DNA of 64,000 nucleotides from Akkermansiaceae bacterium (GTDB lineage Bacteria > Verrucomicrobiota > Verrucomicrobiia > Verrucomicrobiales > Akkermansiaceae). The stretch is from assembly GCA_017798145.1 (NCBI GenBank), contig CP059069.1, forward strand, positions 1,845,226-1,909,225, written 5' to 3'. A program made the translations under genes and the position numbers. Positions 8,135 to 17,616 of this stretch are shown here, piece by piece (within the stretch, counting starts at the first letter, position 1; the number at the start of each line of letters is the position of its first letter). A model generated the notes under the pieces. The model was not told the DNA's origin. It did no database searches and worked only from the letters and a program-made list of their open reading frames with translations.

Positions 8135-9934
8135 TCAGTCCCCGCTCTTGAGCACCTTGATGAAGGCGTCCTGCGGGATGTTCACCTTGCCGAACATCTT
8201 CATCTTCTTCTTCCCCTCCTTCTGCTTCTCGAGCAGCTTGCGCTTCCGGGAAATGTCTCCGCCGTAGCACTTCGCGGTGACGTTTTTCCGCATCGCGGAG
8301 ATCGATTCGCGGGCGACGATCTTGCCGCCGACGGCCGCCTGGATGGCGACGACGAAAAGGTGGGACGGGATCACCTCCTTCAGGCGCTCGGCGAGCTTGC
8401 GGCCGTATCCCTCCGCCTTGTCGCGGTGGACGATGGTCGAGAAGGCCTCCACCGGATCGCCGGCGATGAGCATGTCCATCTTCACCATCTTCGCGGCGCG
8501 GTAGCCCGCATGCTCGTAGTCCATGGAGCCGTAGCCCTTGGTCTGGGACTTCAGGCGGTCGTTGAAATCGACGAGGATTTCAGAAAGCGGCAGCACGCAG
8601 GAAAGCATGACGCGCATGTCGTCGATGGTCTCCGTGTTGGTGACCTCGCCGCGTTTCTCGAGGACGAGCTGCATCATGTCGCCGATGTATTCGCCGGGCA
8701 CCATGATGTAGACGTTGACGATGGGCTCGCGGATTTCCTGGATCACCTGGGTCTCGGGGAAGAGCGTCGGGTTATCCACCACCACTTCCGTCCCATCGGT
8801 GAGATCGACGTGATAGATCACGGAGGGGTAGGTGGATATGACATCCATGTCGAACTCCCGCCGCAGCCTTTCCTGGATGATCTCCATGTGGAGCAGGCCG
8901 AGGAAGCCGCAGCGGAAACCGAAGCCCAGCGCGGTGGAGCTCTCCTGGGAGAATGTGAAGGCGGGGTCGTTGATCTGGAGCTTGCCCATCGCCGTTTTCA
9001 GCGCCTCGTAGTCCGAGGAATCGACCGGATAGATCCCGGAGAAAACCATGGGCTGGATCTCCTTGTAGCCGGGCAGCGCCTCGGCGCAGGGATGTGTGGA
9101 ATCGGTCATCGTGTCGCCGATCTTCACCTCGGCGGCGGATTTCATGTTGGCGATGACGTAGCCAACATCCCCCGCGCCGAGAATGTCGCGGGCGCTCATT
9201 TTCGGGGTGAAGACGCCGACCTCCTTGATCTCGTAGGTCTTGTCGGTGGCGAAAAGTTTGACCCGCTGGCCGCGCTTGATCGTGCCGGAAAACACCCGGA
9301 CGTAGGAGACCACGCCGCGGTAGGTGTCGTAGAGGGAGTCGAAAACGGTGGCGCGGAGCAGCTTGTCCGGGTTCTCAACCGGGGCGGGCACACGGGCGAT
9401 GATGGCCTCCAGGATTTCCTCGATGCCGATGCCGGCCTTCGCCGAGGCGGGGATGCAGTCCTCCGCCGGGATGCAGAGGATGTCCTCAAGCTGCTTCTTG
9501 CACTTCGGCACGTCTGCGGCAGGCAGGTCAATCTTGTTGAGGACGGGGATGATCTTGAGGTTCTGCTGCTCGGCGAGGTGGAGGTTCGCGACGGTCTGCG
9601 CCTCGACCCCCTGCGCCGCATCAACCATCAGGATCGCGCCCTCGCAGGCGGCAAGCGCGCGCGAAACCTCATACGAGAAATCCACATGACCCGGCGTATC
9701 GAGCAGGTTGAGCTTGTAGGTTTTCCCGTCCTTCGCCTTGTATTCCATCGCGACGGGGTGGGACTTGATCGTGATCCCTTTCTCCCGCTCCAGATCCATC
9801 GAGTCGAGCTGCTGCGCGGAAGTCTCCCGCATCGTCACAGTGCTCGTCATCTCCATGAGCCGGTCGGAGAGCGTGGTTTTCCCGTGATCGATGTGGGCGA
9901 TGATCGAGAAATTTCTGGTCAGTTCTGTGGACAT
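8135..9934 (-). CDS. lepA: Elongation factor 4 (LepA) GTPase
   Basis: Ribosome-associated translational GTPase. The G1 loop reads AHIDHGKTTLSDRLME, the switch motif is [11 protein letters not shown] and the base-recognition motif is NKID. Length is 599 residues from ATG 9934 (MSTELTRNFSIIAHI), the family norm; codons upstream to 10000 are not conserved-looking. The C-terminal LepA-specific part ends FGKVNIPQDAFIKVLK, as expected. It lies downstream of a hairpin at 10042-10069 that separates it from the frameshifted secreted-protein gene. Confidence 0.96.
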   Translation of the reverse strand: MSTELTRNFSIIAHIDHGKTTLSDRLMEMTSTVTMRETSAQQLDSMDLEREKGITIKSHPVAMEYKAKDGKTYKLNLLDTPGHVDFSYEVSRALAACEGAILMVDAAQGVEAQTVANLHLAEQQNLKIIPVLNKIDLPAADVPKCKKQLEDILCIPAEDCIPASAKAGIGIEEILEAIIARVPAPVENPDKLLRATVFDSLYDTYRGVVSYVRVFSGTIKRGQRVKLFATDKTYEIKEVGVFTPKMSARDILGAGDVGYVIANMKSAAEVKIGDTMTDSTHPCAEALPGYKEIQPMVFSGIYPVDSSDYEALKTAMGKLQINDPAFTFSQESSTALGFGFRCGFLGLLHMEIIQERLRREFDMDVISTYPSVIYHVDLTDGTEVVVDNPTLFPETQVIQEIREPIVNVYIMVPGEYIGDMMQLVLEKRGEVTNTETIDDMRVMLSCVLPLSEILVDFNDRLKSQTKGYGSMDYEHAGYRAAKMVKMDMLIAGDPVEAFSTIVHRDKAEGYGRKLAERLKEVIPSHLFVVAIQAAVGGKIVARESISAMRKNVTAKCYGGDISRKRKLLEKQKEGKKKMKMFGKVNIPQDAFIKVLKSGD

Positions 9935-10041
9935 GGGCGAAGCGGGCGCATGGATTGCACGAAATCGCCGGAATTGCAGCAAAAAATCGATTCTGCACAA
10001 GTCCTTGCTGAGCGGCTCGTTTCCTCAAAAATTGAGGCACG

Positions 10042-10069
10042 CCCCGAAGGGTCACACCGCCCTTAGGGG
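10042..10069 (-). terminator. Hairpin, possible terminator after the secreted-protein gene
   Basis: A perfect 10-base inverted repeat, CCCCGAAGGG / CCCTTAGGGG, with an 8-base loop. It overlaps the stop codon of the gene reading in from the right. No clear U-run follows in the minus direction, so termination efficiency is uncertain. Confidence 0.5.
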
Positions 10070-11143
10070 ACTGCTATCTCCTTGATGCGCCAGAAGCGCG
10101 GCGAGGCATCCACAGTGAAGGGAAAAGTGACCGATGTTTCCGTAGTTGTGGCCGGTATCGCGCTACCGACATCCTCCCATGCCTCGGAATTGGTCAGGTC
10201 GGTGGTGGTCTGGAGCTGGTACGAGGTTCCGTCGGTGGAAGCCCAGGTGAGTGTTTTCTCTCCCGGCCCCGCATCAACAAATGCCACCAAAGGGATTTCG
10301 CGGGCCGGCTCACGGACGGCGAAGCGGTAATCCGTGCCCGAAGCACTCGTTATCGTGTAGGATGCGACGGGTTGGGAGGCGTTATCCAAGACGGAGGAAA
10401 TCCCCTCCCAAGTCACCGTGTTCCCAAAGTCCACGGTCGCCGATCCGGTGCCTGCCCCCCCCGGCGGGCTGATGGAATTCCCGTTGGTGCCAAACGGGCT
10501 GCCGTCCGTTGTCGCGGAGCCGTCCACCCGCACGCCTATGTGGAAAGGCGTGCCGTAGGTGAAATTCACCGTGAAGGGGAGGATCTCCCCGGAGTACGAG
10601 GTGGTGGAACTTCCCGCGGCCGCCCCCAGCGAAGCAACGGAACGCCCGCCGCTCGCCCTGCCCGTATCCGTGGTCAGCGGGGTTTCGCTTTCAAAGCCAT
10701 AAAACACACTGACCGCAGCGTTGGCCCCGTTGTAGAATCCCACGACGTTGTTTGTCACAATCGTACCCCCCCACCCTCACGGATCCGGTGAACGTCCCGG
10801 ATTGCCCGGTGCGCCCCGGGGCATTGATCGTGACAAGATCCTGCCAGATGCTGAGTCCCGATACACTGGCATAAGAGCTTTCCTGGGGGCTGATCGTCCG
10901 GAAAGACTCCGCTTTTACGAACACCCGGCTGATGCCTGAGGAAGCCTTGAGCCGGATGATTGAAAAGTCGCTGAACCCGTTGAAACTGCGCTCTGACGGC
11001 CCGCCCGGTGTCACGGTGGCGGGAGGGGTGTTCCGGGAGATGCCATTGGGGTGCGTGATGTAGGAGGAATGATAAACCAGCGTTTCAGACCCGGCATATA
11101 ACATCCGGGGAAGAACCAACATGGCGAGAACAACGCGGGACAT
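10063..11143 (-). pseudogene. Secreted protein of unknown function, frameshifted at a homopolymer
   Basis: Two overlapping frames read as one protein. The upstream frame (from ATG 11143, or ATG 11164) has a signal-peptide-like start (SRVVLAMLVLPRMLYAGS) and a beta-rich domain up to FTGSVRVGG. The downstream frame continues from TIVTNNVVGFYNGAN to a C-terminal FWRIKEIAVP. The switch falls at a run of seven C on the plus strand (10766-10772): six would keep one frame of about 360 residues, seven shifts it. The tail (YQLQTTTDLTNSEAWEDVG, then FWRIKE) is a pattern I associate with verrucomicrobial surface proteins. The domain function is unknown. Either the gene is broken, it varies by slippage, or the base count is an assembly error. 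Confidence 0.6.
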
Positions 11144-11424
11144 CGGGAGATCGGAGGGAGTCATATACTTATGCAGCCTTCTATCAGGACGCATATATCA
11201 TAAACGGCTTTCCCGCAAATAGTCAATTTGAAATCAAAGGGAGCCTCCCGGAAACCGATCTCAAAGCCGGCGCATGAACCATCCGGCGCGGAAAATCACC
11301 CCGCCCCCACCTCCGCAATTGCGTAGCTGAAATATACGGATTCGCGTAATTCATGCGGCAGCCCGGCTTTGGTAGAAATGTGGCATCCCCAGAGGGAATC
11401 CCCCGACAAACAACACCCCCGAAA

Positions 11425-11844
11425 ATGAAAACGAACAACCGCACCCGCACCACATCCCGCGCCGGGATGACACTCCTCGAGCTCACCGTCGTGATCCTCG
11501 TCCTACTGTCCCTGATCTCCATCCTTTTCATAGGCGCCCGCGCCTGGAAAAAAGGCAGCGACCGGGCCGCCTGCATCCTCAACATCCGCAACTGCCAACA
11601 GGCGCTCCGCGGATATGCCAACAGCTATGGCATCACAGCCGGGAACAACATCCCGGGTGGGAGAACCCGCGAAGATGTGATCATCGGCCCCGGCCTTTTC
11701 ATGGACAACCCTCCGGTGTGCCCATCCGGTTCCAGCTACACCGGCCTGGGCGTCACCACCATACCCCTCCACGGCGAGCTGCTCATGGAATGCGGCTTCA
11801 TCGACGGCAGCCTGCACATCCCGGAAAACTACGGCGGCTGGTAA
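11425..11844 (+). CDS. Type IV pilin/pseudopilin-like protein
   Basis: A 139-residue protein with a type IV prepilin leader: basic start, then RAGMTLLELTVVILVLL, giving the G/M cleavage site and Glu at mature position 5. The hydrophobic helix that follows is normal for pseudopilins of type II secretion. The C-terminal part contains only two cysteines and no recognised domain. ATG 11425 is chosen because it leaves a 13-residue basic leader; an in-frame ATG at 11353 would give an improbably long one. No other pilus or secretion gene is near. Confidence 0.75.
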   Translation: MKTNNRTRTTSRAGMTLLELTVVILVLLSLISILFIGARAWKKGSDRAACILNIRNCQQALRGYANSYGITAGNNIPGGRTREDVIIGPGLFMDNPPVCPSGSSYTGLGVTTIPLHGELLMECGFIDGSLHIPENYGGW

Positions 11845-11853
11845 ACAACCGGC

Positions 11854-12657
11854 TCACGCATTCAGCGGCGGGATGCCGAGCTGCTCGGGAAGTGCGAGGC
11901 GCGGCCGGTCGGTGAGGATCTCGGGATCGCCGTGGGTGATTAGGACGGTATGCTCGAAATGGGCGGAGGGCTTCCTGTCCTCCGTGATGACCGTCCAGCC
12001 ATCATCCAGGATGCGAACACCGGGGACGCCGGCGTTGATCATCGGCTCGATAGCAAGCGTCATGCCGGGCATGAGTGTGGGAGATTTCCCGCGCGGACGG
12101 TAGTTCGGCACCTGCGGTTCCTCATGGAGCTTCCTGCCGACCCCGTGGCCGACGAACTCCCGGACGATGGTGAAGCCGAAGGGCTCGGCGTATTCGGCGA
12201 CGGCACCGCAGAGATCCGCGAGCTTGCGGCCCGCGCGAGCCTTGGAAATGGCTTCGTAGAGGGATTGCTCGGTGACAGCGAGAAGGCGCTTCGTTTCCAA
12301 TGGGATCTCGCCGCAGGCGACGGTCGTCGCGTTGTCCCCGATGAAGCCCCCCTTGGTGATGCCGACATCGATTTTCACGATATCCCCCGGCTGTATGCGG
12401 CGCGGGCCGCCTATGCCGTGGACGACCTCCTCGTTGACGGAAATGCAGATCTGGCCTGAGAAACCGCGGTAATTCAGGAACGCGCTCTTGCAGCCGTTTT
12501 TCTCCATGAGATCCGCAGCTAGGGAATCGATCTCCTTGGTGGTGACACCGGGGGCGACGGTGGCCGCGAGCTCCTGGAGTATGGAAGAGGCGATGCGCCC
12601 GGACTCGCGCATGCGTTCGATTTCCTTCGGGGACTTGATGGGGATACGGGTGCGCAT
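11854..12657 (-). CDS. map: Methionine aminopeptidase type I
   Basis: Removes the N-terminal Met from nascent proteins. The five metal ligands are in order: Asp of KIDVG, Asp of GDNATT, His of GHGVG, Glu of IEPM and Glu of HFEHT. At 267 residues it fits the single-domain bacterial type Ia form. It is the last gene of the ribosomal block, 32 bases after adk, the usual secY-adk-map order. The usual next genes (infA, rpmJ, rpsM) do not follow. Confidence 0.96.
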   Translation of the reverse strand: MRTRIPIKSPKEIERMRESGRIASSILQELAATVAPGVTTKEIDSLAADLMEKNGCKSAFLNYRGFSGQICISVNEEVVHGIGGPRRIQPGDIVKIDVGITKGGFIGDNATTVACGEIPLETKRLLAVTEQSLYEAISKARAGRKLADLCGAVAEYAEPFGFTIVREFVGHGVGRKLHEEPQVPNYRPRGKSPTLMPGMTLAIEPMINAGVPGVRILDDGWTVITEDRKPSAHFEHTVLITHGDPEILTDRPRLALPEQLGIPPLNA

Positions 12658-12689
12658 TTGGATAAACTCTGAATGATAGCTGCCAAACC

Positions 12690-13325
12690 CTAAGCGAAGG
12701 AGCTGAGGATGGTGGCGGCGGTTTCGTCTTTTGTACCGGTGGCCGGGACGGGGACAAGCCTGCCTGTTTCACGGTAGAAGTCGATGACAGGGACGGTGAG
12801 GGAAAGGAACTCCGCGTGCCGATTGCGGAAATTGGCCTCGCTGTCGTCAGCGCGGGGCGCGGCGTCACCCCCGCATTTGGGGCATTTCCCGGGTTCCGGG
12901 AGATCGGCACCTTGGCCGGACCAGCGGCAATCGGGGCACTCCACCCGATCCTGGATGCGGCGGAGCAATTCAGCGAACGGAACCTCCAGGGCGACGGCGG
13001 CACCGAGCGTCACACCCTTTTCCAAGAGCCATGCATCAAGGAATTCCGCCTGGCGCAGGCTGCGGGGAAATCCGTCGAGCACCCAGCCGGAAACCGCGTC
13101 GTTCGCTACGAGCCAGTCCGCGACGATGGGACATATCAACCCATCCGGGAGGTATCCGCCGCGCGCGAGGATGGGTTCCGCAGCAAGCCCCAGTGCGGTG
13201 CCGTTCTCGATGTTCTCCCTCAGGAGCGCCCCGGTGCTCAGGTAACCGAGCCCGAGGCTTGCGGCGAGGCGGCGCCCCTGGGTGCCTTTACCTGAAGCGG
13301 GCGGGCCGAGGAGGACGATTCGCAT
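12690..13325 (-). CDS. adk: Adenylate kinase
   Basis: Interconverts ATP+AMP and 2 ADP. The P-loop is GPPASGKGTQG at residues 7-17, followed by the AMP-binding YLSTGALLRENI and the DGFPRSLRQAEFLD segment. The lid carries two Cys pairs (CPDC and CPKC), so it is the zinc-binding long-lid form often seen in Gram-positive and other phyla, not the E. coli type. It sits 25 bases after secY. Confidence 0.95.
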   Translation of the reverse strand: MRIVLLGPPASGKGTQGRRLAASLGLGYLSTGALLRENIENGTALGLAAEPILARGGYLPDGLICPIVADWLVANDAVSGWVLDGFPRSLRQAEFLDAWLLEKGVTLGAAVALEVPFAELLRRIQDRVECPDCRWSGQGADLPEPGKCPKCGGDAAPRADDSEANFRNRHAEFLSLTVPVIDFYRETGRLVPVPATGTKDETAATILSSFA

Positions 13326-13350
13326 CGGAGGGATTACCCGCAGGAAGGGA

Positions 13351-14847
13351 TCAGGAATGGGTGCTGTTGTAGATGTAAGCCGTGATGCCGAGTATGATCA
13401 GCACGGCGATGACCAGCCATAGATACACGATGGCATTGCGGGGCGCGGCGTTGCTCTGGTTACCCAGGCGGTCGTAGCGACCCTTGAGCTTCCCTTTCCG
13501 CAGGAAGCCATCGTAGTGCTTCTGGAGGAGGTGGGTCTCCACCTGTTTCATGACGTCGAGCACAACCCCGACCATGATCAGCAAGGAAGTGCCGCCGAAG
13601 AAATGCAGGACGAGCGATCCCGGCGGCAAGCCGACGAGTTTCCCGATGAGAGCCGGGAGGAAAAACAGCGCCGCAAGGAAGATCGCACCGGCGAAAGTGA
13701 GGCGGGTCATCGTGAAATCGAGGAATTCCGCAGTGGGCTTGCCGGGGCGCTGGCCGGGTATGTAGCCGCCGTTGCGCTTGAGGTCTTCCGCGATCTGCGA
13801 GGGCTGGAACATCATGGCCACCCAGAAATAGGAGAACAGGAAGATGCCCACACCACCGAGGATGTAGTACCACATCCCGCCGCCGACGAGCTCGCCGTAA
13901 AGCTTGGTCGCCCAGGGGGTGCCAGCAGCACCGGGGATGTATTGGAGCATGATGGGAGGCAGGGAAAGGACGGCGGTCGCGAAAATGATGGGCATCACGC
14001 CCGCATAGTTGACCTTGAGCGGCAGGTATTGGGTCTGCCCGCCGAACTGCTTGCGGCCGACAACTCGCTTGGCATATTGCACCGCGATCTTACGCTGCGC
14101 CTGGGTGATGGCGATCGTGCCGGCGATGACGATGAGCAAGAGCGCGATCATCACGACCATCATGATGGCCTTGAAGGGGTCGCCGTCGGTGAAGTAGCCC
14201 CATGCCTGGATCAGTGCACCGGGAAGTGCGGAAATGATGTTCACCGTGATGATGATGGAAATCCCGTTGCCGATGCCCTTTTCCGTGATCTGGTCACCCA
14301 GCCACATGAGCAGGATGGTTCCGGCAACGATGGTGAGGACGGTAAGGGCAAACCACGACGCGGATGGGTCTGGCACGAGCTTGCCGAATTTTTCGACACC
14401 CGCCATATAGGGGATGTTGTCCGGCGTTATCAGTGATTTCGCGACGAAGAAACCCTGCACGAGCGCGATCACGATGGTGATGTAACGGGTGTATTGGGTG
14501 ATCTTCTGGCGGCCGCCGTCCTCGCGGGCGAGCCGGGAGAACTTCGGCACGATGGCCGTCATCAGCTGCACCATGATGGATGCCGAGATGTAGGGCATGA
14601 TGCCCAGCGCGAAGACCCCGCATTGGGTGAGGCCGCCGCCGGAGAAAACGGTGAGGAGCGCCGTGACTCCGCCGGTCTCGGTGGCGTCCTTCGAGACACT
14701 GTCCAGCCATGCCTTGATCACCGTCGCATCAACACCGGGGAGCGTGATGTGCACACCAAGGCGGACGATGACGATGAGGGCGAGGGTAAAGAGGATCCTG
14801 TCCCGCAACTCGGGGATTTTCCAGGTGTTCGCAAAGGCTGAGATCAT
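13351..14847 (-). CDS. secY: Preprotein translocase subunit SecY
   Basis: Channel subunit of the Sec translocon. The ATG at 14847 gives MISAFANTWKIPELRDRILF, the expected cytoplasmic lead into helix 1, and 498 residues. Conserved family segments include LGIMPYISASIMVQL and DQITEKGIGNGISI. About ten hydrophobic helices can be counted. A run of about 50 additional codons upstream is not conserved-looking. Located between rplO and adk as in the spc operon. Confidence 0.96.
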   Translation of the reverse strand: MISAFANTWKIPELRDRILFTLALIVIVRLGVHITLPGVDATVIKAWLDSVSKDATETGGVTALLTVFSGGGLTQCGVFALGIMPYISASIMVQLMTAIVPKFSRLAREDGGRQKITQYTRYITIVIALVQGFFVAKSLITPDNIPYMAGVEKFGKLVPDPSASWFALTVLTIVAGTILLMWLGDQITEKGIGNGISIIITVNIISALPGALIQAWGYFTDGDPFKAIMMVVMIALLLIVIAGTIAITQAQRKIAVQYAKRVVGRKQFGGQTQYLPLKVNYAGVMPIIFATAVLSLPPIMLQYIPGAAGTPWATKLYGELVGGGMWYYILGGVGIFLFSYFWVAMMFQPSQIAEDLKRNGGYIPGQRPGKPTAEFLDFTMTRLTFAGAIFLAALFFLPALIGKLVGLPPGSLVLHFFGGTSLLIMVGVVLDVMKQVETHLLQKHYDGFLRKGKLKGRYDRLGNQSNAAPRNAIVYLWLVIAVLIILGITAYIYNSTHS

Positions 14848-14943
14848 GTTCGGGAAATGTGGAAGCGTGGTTTGAATGCACGGAGAGGAAGCATGCAAGT
14901 GCTTCCTCCCCTAAATCGGATGCTGTCTCGGCGGCTCCGCCGA

Positions 14944-15420
14944 TCAAGCTTCTTCGGAGGGAGCGGCGTTGGGGGCGGGTTCGGTCACGGTGCCGCCCGC
15001 CTTCTCGATCTTGGCCTTGGCCGTTGCGCTGACCTTGTCGAAGGCAACCGTGAAGGACTTCTCGACCTCCCCGTCGCCGAGGAGCTTGATCTTGTCACAG
15101 GGCCCGTTGACCAGGCCGACCCTGCGGAGGGAGGCCTCGTCGATGGTCGCGCCAGCATCGAAGCGGTCGTCGAGATCGCCGACGTTGACGACGATGAACT
15201 TGTCGCGGAAGTCGTAGTTGTTGAAGCCGCGCTTCGGAAGGCGGCGGTGAAGGGGCATCTGGCCGCCTTCGAAACCGACGCGGGTTCCGGATCCGGAGCG
15301 TGCTTTCTGGCCCTTGTTGCCCTTGCCAGAGGTTTTGCCAAGGCCGGAGCTTTCACCTGCGCCGAGGCGCTTGGTGCGGTGCTTGGCGCCGGGGTTTGGC
15401 TTGAGATTGTGGAGTTCCAT
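14944..15420 (-). CDS. rplO: Ribosomal protein L15 (uL15)
   Basis: The start MELHNLKPNPGAKHRTKRLG and the glycine-rich GESSGLGKTSGKGNKGQKAR are diagnostic. It is 158 residues, with an extra Ala/Glu-rich tail. It follows rpsE directly; the rpmD (L30) gene usually lying between them is absent, and the 72-base gap instead holds a repeat hairpin. Confidence 0.96.
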   Translation of the reverse strand: MELHNLKPNPGAKHRTKRLGAGESSGLGKTSGKGNKGQKARSGSGTRVGFEGGQMPLHRRLPKRGFNNYDFRDKFIVVNVGDLDDRFDAGATIDEASLRRVGLVNGPCDKIKLLGDGEVEKSFTVAFDKVSATAKAKIEKAGGTVTEPAPNAAPSEEA

Positions 15421-15435
15421 GGTTGTGTTAATGGG

Positions 15436-15487
15436 GATTAGATATTGGGAGATTAGATATTAGGTTTTTTGATTAATATCTAATATC
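15436..15487. repeat. AT-rich repeat and hairpin between rpsE and rplO
   Basis: The 11-mer GATTAGATATT occurs twice (15436-15446 and 15451-15461), and GATATTAG (15456-15463) pairs with CTAATATC (15480-15487). The stretch is strikingly AT-rich against its surroundings and sits exactly where rpmD would normally be. Confidence 0.7.
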
Positions 15488-15492
15488 AAATT

Positions 15493-16236
15493 TCAAATGG
15501 CCTTTTCCTTTTTCTTCTTGCCGCGGGATCCGAGGATCTGGTCGCGGGTGCGGACGGAGGAAAGCGCCTTGAGTGTCGCCTTGACGACGTTGGCGTGGTT
15601 GGAGGAGCCCATGGACTTGGCCAGGACATCGCGGATGCCCACGGCTTCGCAAACGGCGCGGACACCGCCACCGGCGATGATCCCCGTTCCGGGCGAAGCG
15701 GGCTTGAGGAGAACCTTGCCGCCGCCGTATTCCGCGTAGATCTCGTGGGGAATGGTCCCGTCCACGATGCTCATCGGCTTGAGGACCTTGCGGGCAGCCT
15801 CGCTGGCTTTCTTGATGCAGTCTGCAACCTCGTTGGCCTTGCCGAAGCCGAGGCCGACCTTGCCCTGTTTGTTTCCACAAACCACAAGGGCGGAGAAGCT
15901 GAAACGGCGTCCGCCTTTGACGACCTTGGCGCACCGGTTGATGAAAACGACCTTTTCGGATAGTTCGTTGCCCTCCTCATCGGTCGGCGCGGCGCGCTCT
16001 TCGCGGCGCGGGCCTCCACGGCCGCGGCCGCCGCCGAATCCGCCGCCTCCACCGCCACCACCAAAACCGCCGCGGCCTTGGCCGCCGCCACCTTGGTAGC
16101 CGCCGCTTTGCGGGGCTTGGGATTGTTCGCTTGCAGCGGGTGCCGCCGGGGAAACGTCTGGTGCGGTGGAAGGAGCCGGAGTCTCGGATGCTGCCGGAGC
16201 CGCCGCAGCGGTTTCATTTTCAGGAGTAGTAGCCAT
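15493..16236 (-). CDS. rpsE: Ribosomal protein S5 (uS5) with long glycine/RG-rich N-terminus
   Basis: The S5 core starts at about residue 90 (LSEKVVFINRCAKVVKGGRR, FSFSALVVCGNKQGKVG) and is complete through the C-terminal domain. In front lie about 90 residues absent from ordinary S5 (usually ~165 residues total): an Ala/Pro/Glu-rich part, then a Gly/Arg part with GGYQGGGGQGRGGF and GGGRGRGG. The ATG at 16236 is 12 bases after rplR and no ATG is better placed nearer the core, so the extension appears real. Confidence 0.95.
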   Translation of the reverse strand: MATTPENETAAAAPAASETPAPSTAPDVSPAAPAASEQSQAPQSGGYQGGGGQGRGGFGGGGGGGGFGGGRGRGGPRREERAAPTDEEGNELSEKVVFINRCAKVVKGGRRFSFSALVVCGNKQGKVGLGFGKANEVADCIKKASEAARKVLKPMSIVDGTIPHEIYAEYGGGKVLLKPASPGTGIIAGGGVRAVCEAVGIRDVLAKSMGSSNHANVVKATLKALSSVRTRDQILGSRGKKKKEKAI

Positions 16237-16248
16237 GTGATAGGGGAA

Positions 16249-16605
16249 TTAGAATTTGAGTCCGGCTTCGCGGGCTGCGTCGGCAAGGGCTTTCACCTTG
16301 CCATGGTAGAGGTGGCCGCCGCGGTCGAAGACCACGTCGGAAATGTTGGCCGCCTTGGCGCGCTCGGCCATCAACTGGCCGACTTTCTGGGCGGATGCGA
16401 TGTTCGAGGCGTTGCCCTCGAAGCTTTTGTCCATGGTGGAAGCGGATGCGAGCGTGCGTCCTGCGGTATCGTCGATCAGCTGCGCGTAAACGTGCTGGTT
16501 CGAGAAATAGACGGCGAGGCGCGGGCGCTCCGTGGTGCCGCGCACCTTGCGGCGGATGCGGCTGTGGATCCGCTGGCGGATGGATTTGCGTTGGATTGTG
16601 CTCAT
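16249..16605 (-). CDS. rplR: Ribosomal protein L18 (uL18)
   Basis: 118 residues, the normal length. [20 protein letters not shown] and [20 protein letters not shown] match the 5S rRNA-binding family, and the ending [19 protein letters not shown] is typical. It lies between rplF and rpsE with short gaps. Confidence 0.96.
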   Translation of the reverse strand: MSTIQRKSIRQRIHSRIRRKVRGTTERPRLAVYFSNQHVYAQLIDDTAGRTLASASTMDKSFEGNASNIASAQKVGQLMAERAKAANISDVVFDRGGHLYHGKVKALADAAREAGLKF

Positions 16606-16625
16606 GTAACAGAGATGGATTGAGG

Positions 16626-17165
16626 TTATTTGCCGACGCTCTTGCCTTCCTTGCGGCGGACTTTCTCGCCGACATAGCGGACACCCTTGCCCTTGTAGGG
16701 CTCCGGTTTGTAGAAAGCGCGGACTTCGGCGGCGAACTGGCCGACGAGCTGCTTGTCGATGCCCTCGACCTTGATCTTGGTGTTGTCGTTCACCGTGACG
16801 GTAAGGCCGGACGGGATGGGGTGGAGCAAGGGGTGGGAGCGGCCGAGGGAGAGGTCGAGATCCGATCCCTTGACGGCTGCGCGGAGACCGACGCCGTGGA
16901 TTTCAAGATCCTTGGCAAAGCCTGCGGAGACGCCGATGATCATGTTGTTGACGATGCTGCGGACCGTGCCGTGGAGGGCGCGGTGCTGGCGTTGCTCGGT
17001 CTCGCGGGATACGATGACGCTTCCGTCCTCGCTCTTGAGGGAGATCCCGGAAGGGACGGTGAAGTCGAGTTTCCCTTTCGGGCCTTCGACATTGACCGTA
17101 TTGCCATCTACCTTGATGGCGACCTTTTCGGGAAGGGTGATTGGTTTGAGTCCTACTCGTGACAT
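16626..17165 (-). CDS. rplF: Ribosomal protein L6 (uL6)
   Basis: [20 protein letters not shown] is the standard start and [20 protein letters not shown] the standard C-terminal signature. 179 residues, both L6 repeats present. Downstream of rpsH by 26 bases. Confidence 0.97.
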   Translation of the reverse strand: MSRVGLKPITLPEKVAIKVDGNTVNVEGPKGKLDFTVPSGISLKSEDGSVIVSRETEQRQHRALHGTVRSIVNNMIIGVSAGFAKDLEIHGVGLRAAVKGSDLDLSLGRSHPLLHPIPSGLTVTVNDNTKIKVEGIDKQLVGQFAAEVRAFYKPEPYKGKGVRYVGEKVRRKEGKSVGK

Positions 17166-17191
17166 AATATCTGTGTGTTCGAGTTTCGGGG

Positions 17192-17587
17192 TTACCAGAT
17201 GTTGGCGAGGATTTCGCCGCCAAGTTTCTGGCGCTTTGCGGATGCACCGGACATCACGCCCTTCGAGGTCGAAAGGATGGAAATGCCAAGGCCTGAGAGG
17301 ACGCGCGGGATGTCATCGGAGCCGACGTAGTGGCGGCGGCCGGGTTTGGAGACGCGCTTGAGATCGGTGAGGACGGGGCGCCCATCAACGAACTTCGGGC
17401 TGACTTTCAGCTCGGTGCGCTCGCCGGTGACGACTTCGTATTTCCAGAGATATCCCTCTTGCTTGAGGATCTCGGCGATGTCCGCCTTGATCTTGGAGTA
17501 GGGAGCGGTGAATTCCTCGTTGCCGGCGCGTGCCGCGTTCTTGAAACGGGTGAGGAAGTCGGAGATCGGGTCTGTGAGAACTGCCAT
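17192..17587 (-). CDS. rpsH: Ribosomal protein S8 (uS8)
   Basis: TDPISDFLTRFKNAARAGNE at the start and LSTSKGVMSGASAKRQKLGG at the end (the STSKG(V)MS signature) identify S8; 131 residues. The gene directly upstream is rplE, with only a 29-base gap, so no rpsN is present between them. Confidence 0.97.
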   Translation of the reverse strand: MAVLTDPISDFLTRFKNAARAGNEEFTAPYSKIKADIAEILKQEGYLWKYEVVTGERTELKVSPKFVDGRPVLTDLKRVSKPGRRHYVGSDDIPRVLSGLGISILSTSKGVMSGASAKRQKLGGEILANIW

Positions 17588-17616
17588 GGTGGTGGTTTCC
17601 TTGAATTTCTATGGGG

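Noticed and set aside
8360-10066. A 568-codon plus-strand frame opposite lepA
   Set aside because: Shadow of the conserved GTPase gene.
17588-17616. Search for rpsN between rplE and rpsH
   Set aside because: Only 29 bases separate the two genes, so no S14 gene can be hidden there.
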